DNA of 6,010 nt from assembly GCA_963578605.1 (NCBI GenBank), contig CAUZEA010000208.1:1-6010 (forward strand), in the 5' to 3' direction. This stretch comes from JAKVCB01 sp963578605 (lineage in GTDB: Bacteria; Planctomycetota; Planctomycetia; Pirellulales; Lacipirellulaceae). Below, piece by piece: positions 1 to 6,010 of this stretch. Under the pieces are notes generated by a model, which saw only the letters and a program-made list of their open reading frames with translations, was not told the origin of the DNA and made no database searches. The position numbers and the translations under genes were made by a program. How positions within the stretch are numbered: the stretch's first letter is position 1; every line of letters begins with the position of its first letter.

Positions 1-59
1 AGCAACAAGGGCCAGTAGGTGGCCATGGCCACCTACTGGCCCTTGTTGCTCCTTTTTTT
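1..59 (+). terminator. 50-bp perfect palindrome plus T-tract, probable terminator
   Basis: Bases 1-25 are the exact reverse complement of bases 26-50, so the two arms meet with no spacer at CCATGG. Bases 53-59 are seven T in a row, after CC. On the plus strand this is the hairpin-plus-U-tract form of a Rho-independent terminator for a gene entering from the left, which is not visible. The minus-strand genes also end just to its right, so it could serve convergent transcription in both directions. That would require an A-tract just left of base 1. A folded RNA would lose a few central pairs to form a loop. A stem of about 23 pairs with no mismatch is longer than usual. Because it starts exactly at the edge of the window, a fold-back assembly artefact is the main alternative. 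Confidence 0.6.
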
Positions 60-118
60 CTTGACTCACAAGTCCAACTTGGTAAAACCGCTTCTATTAT
101 AGCTTAACAATCAAAATT

Positions 119-162
119 ACTATCAGCATTACTATCAGCATCAGCTACTATCAGCTATCAGC
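119..162. repeat. short imperfect tandem repeat, ACTATCAGC units
   Basis: The 12-base unit ACTATCAGCATT at 119-130 is followed directly by ACTATCAGCATC at 131-142, then AGCT, then ACTATCAGCT at 147-156 and ATCAGC at 157-162. The array covers the last codons and the stop codon (141-143) of the small membrane-protein gene on the minus strand and runs into its 3' untranslated stretch. It looks like recent slippage of a short unit that contributed the C-terminal residues IADSS and the stop. No function is evident, and it has no clear dyad symmetry. Confidence 0.6.
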
Positions 163-503
163 CGCAACAACGACACTTTGAAAGAGAACGCGATCACGAA
201 CACATTCACGAAGAAGAGGAGAATATATTCAAGGAAAGCAAACAGGAGTTCCAGTTGGCTGATCGGTTGACCGCTTACCAGGTTAGTCCAGGGCTGCGTT
301 GGATTACCTGGTCGAGCCAGGTCAATTAGGATTACGAGCAAGGCACTAGAGATAAAGATAACGCCTAAGGTGCAAACGATACGGCGCACCGTAACGTCCT
401 TGAGCTGTGCCCAGTGTAAGCCCGTGCGAAACAAGAAAACCCAGGTAAGGACCTGGAGAAGAGTTAGCCCGATAAAGCAACAGATGGTGACAGCGGTGAT
501 CAT
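141..503 (-). CDS. hypothetical small protein with three membrane helices
   Basis: This 120-residue protein is not a family I recognise. It has three hydrophobic segments at about residues 4-25, 42-62 and 86-108. Basic residues (R26, K35, R40, R41) lie between helices 1 and 2 and more (K109, R114) follow helix 3. By the positive-inside rule the N-terminus and the Pro-rich 63-85 loop would face outward and the C-terminus inward. Helix 3 carries an acidic residue, E92. The ATG at 503 is the first possible start, since an in-frame TGA lies two codons upstream; no good Shine-Dalgarno is seen. It begins 34 bases after the DUF1501 stop, so it may be the last gene of that transcript. Hand-counted GC at 181-480 is 148/300, lower than the DUF1501 gene next to it. 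A plus-strand frame overlaps its 5' part, but the clean helix pattern favours this strand. Function unknown. Confidence 0.6.
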   Translation of the reverse strand: MITAVTICCFIGLTLLQVLTWVFLFRTGLHWAQLKDVTVRRIVCTLGVIFISSALLVILIDLARPGNPTQPWTNLVSGQPISQLELLFAFLEYILLFFVNVFVIAFSFKVSLLRLIADSS

Positions 504-537
504 GATTCAATCATTTCAAGAAGAGAAATGTTGGCAT

Positions 538-1941
538 CTAGGACAGCAACTCTTTGACGACACGGCCGTGTACGTCAGTCAGGCTGAAGTCGCGACCGGC
601 GTGTCGATAGGTCAGCCGCTCGTGGTCAAAGCCCATCAGGTGCAGCATGGTGGCATGCAGGTCATGAACATGGACCTTGTTTTCCACCGCCTGGTAGCCA
701 AAGGCATCAGTATTGCCGTAGGCCATGCCCCCTCTCACGCCGCCACCGGCGAGCCAGACGGTGAAACCGTGGTGATTGTGGTCGCGGCCAGTCGGTGGAG
801 AACTGCGGCCGATGGGAATCTCCACCGCCGGGGTGCGGCCAAATTCCCCGCCGCAAATAATCAGTGTTTCATCGAGCAGGCCGAGTCGATCCAGGTCGCC
901 GATCAGGGCAGCAATCGGTCCATCTGCCTCCTGTCCAAGTTTCTTGTGCGCATTGGCGATGTCACCATGGGAATCCCACGGTTGCACGTCACCGTGGTAA
1001 CACTGCACCACCCGCACGCCGCGCTCGACCAGGCGCCGGGCGATCAAGAGTTGCCGTCCGTGGACCTTGTCGGCGCCGTAGAGCTGCTGGGTCTCCTTGG
1101 TCTCACGAGAGATGTCGAGGGCATCGGTCGCTTCCATCTGCATGCGGTAGGCTAGCTCAAACGATTCAATCCGCGCTTCCAGGTTCGGGTCCTCCGAACG
1201 GTTTTTTTGATGGCGACGATTCAGCGTTGCCAGCAGGTCCAGTTGCTTGCGCTGGTCAGTCTGTGAGATCTTAGCGTTGCGAATGTTGGCGATTAGCTTC
1301 TCGACTTCCTTCTTGCGGGTATCCAGGTAGGTGCCCTGGTAGATGCCAGGCAGGAAAGCACTGCGCCAGTTGGACGAGTCGGCGACCGGCAGTCCGGGGC
1401 AGAGAGTTACAAATCCCGGCAGGTTCTGGTTCTCGGAACCGAGTCCGTAGGTCAACCAGGAACCGTAACTGGGCCGAGACAACCGTTCATCCCCGGTGTT
1501 CATCAGCCGCATGCTCTGCTCGTGATTGGGTGTGTTGGCGTACATCGAGCGAATGACACAGAGTTTGTCGGCGTGCTGGGAAGCGGTCTCGTCAAAAACG
1601 TCGCTGCACCAGAGTCCGCTTTGGCCATGTTGCTTGAACTTGAAGGGTGATGCCAATGCCACACCCGTCTCTCGTTCGGTGGTCAGGTTTGTCTGCGGCA
1701 GTTTCTTGCCGCCGAACTTCGTTAATTCCGGCTTGGGGTCCCAGGTGTCTACCTGTGACGGGCCGCCATTGAGATAGATATGGATGATGTGCTTGGCACG
1801 AGGCCGGAAGTGAGGATCCTTGGGCGCGAGTGGATTGCCCGCTGCCTCCAACAGTCCCGGAAGGGCCAGTAGGCCCAAACCGGTTCCCATGCTGCGGAGT
1901 GCATCGCGGCGAGTCAACGGCAGGTGGAATGGTTGTTGCAT
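538..1941 (-). CDS. DUF1501 domain-containing protein with Tat signal
   Basis: This 467-residue protein belongs to the DUF1501 family, related by fold to the alkaline phosphatase/sulfatase superfamily, whose reaction is not established. The N-terminus has a twin-arginine signal, TRRDAL at residues 10-15, followed by a hydrophobic stretch to about A34, so export in folded form is expected. Family hallmarks appear in order: NGGPSQVDTWDPKP at 58-71, HGDVQPWDSHGD at about 316-327, GGEFGRTP at 364-371, GRDHNHHGF at 385-393, HVHDLHATMLHLMG at 424-437, and a C-terminal RHAGRDFSLTDVHG at 446-459. The conserved Asp, His and Glu residues in these motifs suggest metal or phosphate-type chemistry, but that is inference. 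Length is normal and the frame is intact. The start lies 4 bases past the stop of the DUF1549/DUF1553 gene, the usual planctomycete partner, so co-transcription and translational coupling are likely. No strong Shine-Dalgarno is visible. Confidence 0.95.
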   Translation of the reverse strand: MQQPFHLPLTRRDALRSMGTGLGLLALPGLLEAAGNPLAPKDPHFRPRAKHIIHIYLNGGPSQVDTWDPKPELTKFGGKKLPQTNLTTERETGVALASPFKFKQHGQSGLWCSDVFDETASQHADKLCVIRSMYANTPNHEQSMRLMNTGDERLSRPSYGSWLTYGLGSENQNLPGFVTLCPGLPVADSSNWRSAFLPGIYQGTYLDTRKKEVEKLIANIRNAKISQTDQRKQLDLLATLNRRHQKNRSEDPNLEARIESFELAYRMQMEATDALDISRETKETQQLYGADKVHGRQLLIARRLVERGVRVVQCYHGDVQPWDSHGDIANAHKKLGQEADGPIAALIGDLDRLGLLDETLIICGGEFGRTPAVEIPIGRSSPPTGRDHNHHGFTVWLAGGGVRGGMAYGNTDAFGYQAVENKVHVHDLHATMLHLMGFDHERLTYRHAGRDFSLTDVHGRVVKELLS

Positions 1942-1945
1942 CGTT

Positions 1946-4900
1946 CTAATCCAGGAACATCAGTTCGTTGGTCATCAGGATGGTTTGCGTGTATTGCTGC
2001 CAGGCATTCTGCTTGACAAAGTGTTTTCCCAGTTGCAGCTCTTCTGTCGTTGGCGATCGCCCCAGGGCAGCCTGGTAAATGGCTTCGATGCGTTCTTCCT
2101 CGGTCCCCTTGCCAAAGCGGTCAGCCAGTAGCTGAGCTGCCTGGGAGACGAACTGAGAATTCATGGCAAAGAGCGCTTGTTGCGGCACGGTTGTGTTCGC
2201 ACGGCGGGCTGTTGAAGTGTCGGCATTGGCAAAATCGAATGTCTGAATCACGTTAGGTAAATTTTGTCTTTCCACGAAAGCGTAAACCGTGCGGCGAAAG
2301 TTGGCCAGGTCGGTAATTGTCGTGGGGCGACCAAACATCGTGTAGTCGATCTTGCCCCCGACCACGAGCATCGTATCGCGCATTTGTTCCAGGTCGAGGC
2401 GGCGGCGGTTGCCGCGCCAGATGAGCCGGTTCTCCGGATCGGTGACGGATTGTTTCTTCAGACGCTCACCCTGATCAAGGCGTGAACTGCGCTGGTAAGC
2501 GTCAGAAGTCATGATCAGGCGGTGCAGCGCCTTGGTGCTCCAGCCCTCCTGCACCAGGCGGGCGGCGAGAAAGTCGAGCAGTTCATGGTGTGGTGGCCGT
2601 TTGGTTCGTAAGCCAAAGTCGCTGGGGTTTTCCACCAGGGGTTCTCCCAGGTGGTGCATCCAGACGCGGTTTGCCCAGACCCGGGCCGTGAGAGGATTGT
2701 CCGGCGAAGCAATCGCCTTGGCCAGGTCCAGCCGGCCACTTCCATGGGGGAAAGGCCGCCGTTTGGAACCCGCGAGAATGCGCAGGAATTGCCGAGGCAC
2801 CGGGGTGCCAGGCATGGCGGGGTCACCCCGCTGGAAAATGACCGGGTCGTAAAGGCTCTCGTTATCGACCAGCACCATGGCGCGACCGGCTGCCGTGGCG
2901 TGTTTTACTCCAATCCCGTCAAGCTGGCCGACGAGGCCGCGGAAGGCATCCGCGGCCTGGCGTGAGAGATAGGAGCCAAGCTCTCGCTTGGGGAACCAGA
3001 CGGGGCTCTCTCTTGCTACTAACAATTCGGCGAGCGGATCTCCTTTCAACGAAGGCAGATTCTTGAGTTGCTGTTGGCAGTCCGCTTTTCTTTGCTCCAG
3101 GGCCGTGATCTTCGCTTGTTTCGGGGCGCTAATCTTTTGACCCTTGTCCGGAACGATGCGTGGATTACCAAGGATCGCCTGGTCGTGTGAGATTCCCTTC
3201 TTTCCCTCCGTGACGACGAGTGTCAAGAACCGTTTGTCTGGCGGCAGAGCCAGGTCGATAGGCTTCCCTTTCCCCTGGGCCGGAAAGTCAGTTGCTGTCA
3301 GTACCCGTTGGCCGTCCAGGTAGACAGCGAAATCGAGCTGGCTTTGGTCCTTGGCCCCACCGTGGCCGAAGAGCCCCTTGAAGCGTGCCGTTTGGAAGTC
3401 GTGCTGTGTACGGATTGCCTGCAGGTCAAACGTGATTCCCTTGTTGGCGTGCATCGCCAGCAATTGGTTCGGTTTGGCTGAGAAATCAATGCCGTCGATC
3501 GTGGCAGCGGTCGACCCGGAACTGGAGCCGTCTTTAAAATAATCCCAGGTTTTCCCGGTTGTGGCGAGTAGGTCCGTAACGGTCAGGCCGCTGGTGCTGA
3601 TAGTGGTCGTGTTTCCCTTGGGAACAAAGACACCATCGACCAGGGGATTGCTTTTTACTGGAATCAGCTTGTCAGGTTCGGGGATCTCGATGAAGCTGGT
3701 TTGACCCGTCGTTGGCTGGCCGGTACCCGGATGGATACCGCCACCTGGCTTGCCCGTGCCAAAACCGTTTCCTCCGGAGACGATATCGACCAGGTTAATC
3801 TTTCCCTCTCGCAGTTGTGCCAGTTCTCGGTCGATGCTGGTAATCTCGACCTGCAGATCAGTCTTTCGGCCCCAGTTGTCGCGAAGGATCTGGCCATAGG
3901 TGCGTGCGATCTGTTCTGGGGTGCGAGGCTTGGCTTTCACCAGGCCGGCAATGATTCTTGGATCAACGCCCGCTTTTTTCCAACGATCGACCTGGAGCGT
4001 GGGATCCTGCATCAAGTCGGCCCAGGGGCCAAAGATCGGGTCGTCGGCATAGGCGCGCCGGGCGATCAGTTTCCGCCAGCGGTAAGTGATATGTGGACGC
4101 AGTTGTTCAGGAATCAGGGAGAGGAAGAAGATGGAGGTTTCGGAAATGTCTGGTTCCGTCGTTGCTACCTGGACCAGGTAATCGGCGGTCCGTTCCCGGG
4201 CGGTTTGTAGTGTTTGCCGGTAGTGGGCATCCTGCTTGCTAAAAACTTCCTTGAACTTGGCCTGCAATTCCTTTTCGTAAGCCTGGCCGGCGGCGCTGAC
4301 CGCCTCAATGCGGGGACGCTGGTAGGGTTCTGAGCTGCTGGCGAACACCCCGTAAAGGGAATAGTAATCAGCGGTTGGCAGCGGATCAAACTTGTGATCA
4401 TGACAGCGAGCGCAACTTAAAGTTAAGCCAAGGAATCCGCGGGTCACGACGTCGATGCGATCGTCAATGACGTCGTGCGGGTTGCGATCAAACATTCGTC
4501 CCAGCGTCAGCAGTCCCATGGCTGCCAGCTGTGGTGAGTTCGCGGGCAACGGCATCTGATCGGCGGCCAGTTGTTCACGCACGAATTGGTCAAATGGTTT
4601 GTCGTCGTTAAAGGCCCGGATGACATAGTCGCGGTAGGTATAGGCAAAGGGGCGAATACGCGCGTCGCCATACATCAGGACACCATCCTTGGCATCGGAG
4701 TAACGGGCCACGTCAAGCCAGTGGCGCCCCCAGCGTTCCCCGTAGCGAGGCGATGCGAGCAGCTTGTCGATTAGTTGCGGAAACTGTTCCCTGGGCGTGG
4801 CCAGTTGTTCCGCGGTCGGTGGTAGTCCATGAAGGTCGTACGTGGCCCGGCGGATCAGGGTCCGCATGTCGGCCGCTGCGGTGGCGATCAGCTTACGGGT

Positions 4901-5404
4901 GGCTAGTTGCCGGTTGATGAGCTGGTCAACCGGGTGGCCCTGGCCCGTGAGTTGCGGTTCTTGCACGGGCTGGAATGCCCAGTGCGTGGCCGCTTCCTTT
5001 TCGATTGCCGTGGTGACGACTGTTCCCTGGCGTGGATCGATTGCTCCCTGGCGGATCCAGGTTTCCAGGTTCCTGATTTGCTTGGCTGTCAATTGTTTCT
5101 CGGCATCCGGAGGCGGCATGCGAAGTTTTGTGTCCTGGTGTTTCACGGCTCGTATTAGCAGGCTGGCCGATGGATCACCTGGCACGATGACGGGTCCCCG
5201 CTCGCCGCCACGGATCCAGCCCGCCTTGCTGTCCAGTCGTAGTTTCCCGGACGCTTCTTCCGGGCCATGACACTGGTAGCAGTGATTGACGAGCAGCGGC
5301 CGGATCTGTTTCTCGAAGAACTCAAGTTTCGGATCGTCGGCCTGCAGCACCGAGGTGGTCAGGGTTAAAGTAGCCAGGGCGATGATCGATTTGAATTTTC
5401 GCAT
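1946..5404 (-). CDS. PSCyt1-DUF1549-DUF1553 planctomycete cytochrome-type protein with NPCBM-like insert
   Basis: This 1152-residue secreted protein has a Sec signal peptide at residues 1-22 (KFK, a hydrophobic core, then VLQA before DD). Next comes a Planctomycete cytochrome C domain (PSCyt1) with the heme motif CYQCH at 42-46 and a candidate Met ligand M96 in LRMPPPD. HWAFQP at 141-146 leads into DUF1549 (about 157-360), which holds a second motif, CARCHDHKFDP at 331-341. The middle has a helical stretch, a Gly-rich linker (about 541-568), an NPCBM-like beta module (about 600-755, with HANKGITFDL and RFLTLVVTEG) and another helical segment (about 760-782). DUF1553 fills the C-terminus, from about 860 (FQRGDPAMPGTPVPRQF) through ARVWANRVW to about 1140. 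The ATG is the first one after an in-frame TAG in the leader and gives an intact signal peptide. It is followed by DUF1501 after 4 bases. Role unproven; surface or periplasmic redox and polysaccharide work is the usual inference. Confidence 0.95.
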   Translation of the reverse strand: MRKFKSIIALATLTLTTSVLQADDPKLEFFEKQIRPLLVNHCYQCHGPEEASGKLRLDSKAGWIRGGERGPVIVPGDPSASLLIRAVKHQDTKLRMPPPDAEKQLTAKQIRNLETWIRQGAIDPRQGTVVTTAIEKEAATHWAFQPVQEPQLTGQGHPVDQLINRQLATRKLIATAAADMRTLIRRATYDLHGLPPTAEQLATPREQFPQLIDKLLASPRYGERWGRHWLDVARYSDAKDGVLMYGDARIRPFAYTYRDYVIRAFNDDKPFDQFVREQLAADQMPLPANSPQLAAMGLLTLGRMFDRNPHDVIDDRIDVVTRGFLGLTLSCARCHDHKFDPLPTADYYSLYGVFASSSEPYQRPRIEAVSAAGQAYEKELQAKFKEVFSKQDAHYRQTLQTARERTADYLVQVATTEPDISETSIFFLSLIPEQLRPHITYRWRKLIARRAYADDPIFGPWADLMQDPTLQVDRWKKAGVDPRIIAGLVKAKPRTPEQIARTYGQILRDNWGRKTDLQVEITSIDRELAQLREGKINLVDIVSGGNGFGTGKPGGGIHPGTGQPTTGQTSFIEIPEPDKLIPVKSNPLVDGVFVPKGNTTTISTSGLTVTDLLATTGKTWDYFKDGSSSGSTAATIDGIDFSAKPNQLLAMHANKGITFDLQAIRTQHDFQTARFKGLFGHGGAKDQSQLDFAVYLDGQRVLTATDFPAQGKGKPIDLALPPDKRFLTLVVTEGKKGISHDQAILGNPRIVPDKGQKISAPKQAKITALEQRKADCQQQLKNLPSLKGDPLAELLVARESPVWFPKRELGSYLSRQAADAFRGLVGQLDGIGVKHATAAGRAMVLVDNESLYDPVIFQRGDPAMPGTPVPRQFLRILAGSKRRPFPHGSGRLDLAKAIASPDNPLTARVWANRVWMHHLGEPLVENPSDFGLRTKRPPHHELLDFLAARLVQEGWSTKALHRLIMTSDAYQRSSRLDQGERLKKQSVTDPENRLIWRGNRRRLDLEQMRDTMLVVGGKIDYTMFGRPTTITDLANFRRTVYAFVERQNLPNVIQTFDFANADTSTARRANTTVPQQALFAMNSQFVSQAAQLLADRFGKGTEEERIEAIYQAALGRSPTTEELQLGKHFVKQNAWQQYTQTILMTNELMFLD

Positions 5405-5436
5405 GGATGGCAGTTGAAAACGACCGACAGGACAGG

Positions 5437-5451
5437 AACGTCTGGGACGTT
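5437..5451. promoter_or_regulatory. inverted repeat in the leader of the PSCyt1 gene
   Basis: AACGTC at 5437-5442 and GACGTT at 5446-5451 form a perfect six-base inverted repeat around a 3-base centre. It lies 33 bases upstream of the ATG at 5404. It could be a small operator or a short hairpin in the leader RNA; there is no T-tract on the minus strand, so it is not a terminator of the propeller gene. On the minus strand the sequence just upstream reads GATAAAATAG, with TAAAAT as a possible -10 element, but no good -35 hexamer sits 16-18 bases before it. The 108-base gap could therefore hold a separate promoter for the PSCyt1-DUF1501 genes, or they may be read through from the propeller gene. 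Confidence 0.25.
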
Positions 5452-5512
5452 TCTATTTTATCAGAAATGACTGTTGATGCGTAATGTAATCTAGTGCAGA
5501 GAAGGTCTTGGA

Positions 5513-6010
5513 TCACTTGTTCAAGCCGAAAGCAAACAGTCGCTTGTGAGTCCGTACGTAGATGATGCCATCGGTGATGGCCGGGGTCGCATAGACGTCC
5601 TCGCCCATGTCGTTGGCAGCCAGGGTCTGGGGTTTCGGTCCCAGGCTTAATACGGTGATTCGTCCCGCACCGGAGGTGGTAAACAGTTTGCCATCGGCAA
5701 TGAGTGGCGAAGCGTAGTAGGTACCGGTCCCCTTGGCTCGCATGCGGTAGACGCGTTTTCCGGTTTTCAGTTCCAGGCAGGTGAGGACACCACCGTTCTT
5801 CACGAAGTAAATGTAGCCGTCGTGGTGCAAGGGGGAGGGAACTTCTGGAATGCCCTGGGTTTCCAGCGTGCGGACCTTCTCGCCAGCTAGAGCGAACCAT
5901 GTCGTCCTTGACCAACACGGTCGGCGTCCTTCTTGCTCCAATCCGGCTTCCAGGCTAACACGCTTGAGCCGCCAATCGAGAATTTGATGATGCCGATGGT
6001 TTCATCGGGC
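5513..6010 (-). CDS. PQQ-like beta-propeller repeat protein, C-terminal part, frame-disrupted
   Basis: Only the C-terminal end lies in the window; the rest continues past 6010. The open frame from 5941 (a TTG, not a convincing start) to the TGA at 5513-5515 gives typical last blades of a PQQ-like (BamB/quinoprotein dehydrogenase-like) propeller: IPEVPSPLHHDGYIYFVKNG, then TGKRVYR, YYASPLIADGKLF, EDVYATPAITDGIIYVRT and a final LFAFG. Blade-like repeats of the form ASP-ADGK or ATPAI-DG are clear. The bases upstream (6009 down to about 5916) code for equally convincing propeller sequence in a different frame, IGIIKFSIGGSSVLAW and KPDWSKKDADRV, which reaches a TAG at 5887-5889. The gene as given is therefore interrupted by at least one indel. 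Such proteins are usually exported and act as scaffolds or substrate sensors; the ligand is unknown. It precedes the PSCyt1 gene on the same strand by 108 bases. Confidence 0.8.
5851..5916 (-). other. frameshift zone in the propeller gene
   Basis: Upstream of 5916 the propeller sequence is read with codons starting at positions divisible by three (ending in KKDADRV, then out-of-family residues and TAG at 5887-5889). From about 5851 down, the family sequence (IPEVPSP) is read in another frame. A net loss of one base would join the two. The third frame between them reads VLVKDDMV, which also looks family-like, so two or more indels rather than one are possible. Either sequencing or assembly errors or real gene decay would explain this. 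Confidence 0.7.

Noticed and set aside
61..100. TTGACT at 61-66 and TATTAT at 95-100 as a plus-strand promoter
   Set aside because: The spacing is 28 bases, far from the usual 16-18, and no plus-strand gene follows.
370..1155. Long plus-strand open frame (261 codons) across the end of DUF1501 and the small gene
   Set aside because: It is antisense to well-supported DUF1501 coding sequence. The translation has no domain, signal or compositional logic, and long antisense frames are common opposite GC-rich codons.
1861..1873. 13-base exact match (AAGGGCCAGTAGG) between the edge palindrome and the DUF1501 signal region
   Set aside because: A 13-base match between two places in a 6-kb window is about what chance allows, and the copy in DUF1501 lies in coding sequence with no inverted arm.
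3701..4210. Plus-strand open frame of 169 codons opposite the middle of the PSCyt1 gene
   Set aside because: It mirrors the minus-strand coding sequence, has no recognisable motif and no plausible start context. The minus-strand protein is clearly the real one.
5322..5918. Minus-strand frame of 198 codons spanning the propeller end, the spacer and the PSCyt1 start
   Set aside because: Apart from its first few residues (VLVKDDMV), which may be part of the frameshifted propeller, the translation is unlike any propeller and overlaps two better-supported genes in other frames.
1..6010. Frequent CCAGG/CCTGG words throughout the window
   Set aside because: They fall mostly in coding sequence and are explained by Leu, Gln and Gly codon use. 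There is no regular spacing or shared strand that would suggest a functional site.

Overview
The window looks like a stretch of a Planctomycetota chromosome, probably from the Pirellulales-type lineages. The reason is the protein set: a Planctomycete cytochrome-type protein (PSCyt1 + DUF1549 + DUF1553) directly followed by a Tat-exported DUF1501 protein, with a PQQ-like beta-propeller protein upstream. These families are greatly expanded in that phylum. All four supported genes are on the minus strand, so the gene order runs from right to left.

Layout in transcription order: (1) 6010-5513, the C-terminal end of a PQQ-like beta-propeller protein that enters from outside the window. Its reading frame is broken near 5916-5851. 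(2) 5512-5405, a 108-base spacer with a small perfect inverted repeat and a weak -10-like hexamer. (3) 5404-1946, a 1152-residue secreted protein with two CxxCH motifs and an inserted NPCBM-like (carbohydrate-binding-like) module. (4) 1941-538, a 467-residue DUF1501 protein only 4 bases further on, almost certainly co-transcribed and perhaps translationally coupled. (5) 503-141, a 120-residue protein with three predicted membrane helices and no recognised family, 34 bases after DUF1501. (6) 140-1, non-coding, with a short tandem repeat around the last stop codon and, at the very edge, a perfect 50-bp palindrome followed by seven T on the plus strand.

How the genes may work together is mostly inference. 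The DUF1549/DUF1553 protein and its DUF1501 partner form a recurrent planctomycete pair with no settled biochemical role. Here both are exported, the first by a Sec signal and the second by a Tat signal. The heme-type motifs and the NPCBM-like module fit a periplasmic or cell-surface job linked to redox chemistry and polysaccharide handling. No tRNA, rRNA, CRISPR array or recognisable insertion sequence was seen. I found no clearly new system. The most notable items are the edge palindrome, the disrupted propeller gene, and the NPCBM-like insert between the DUF1549 and DUF1553 domains.
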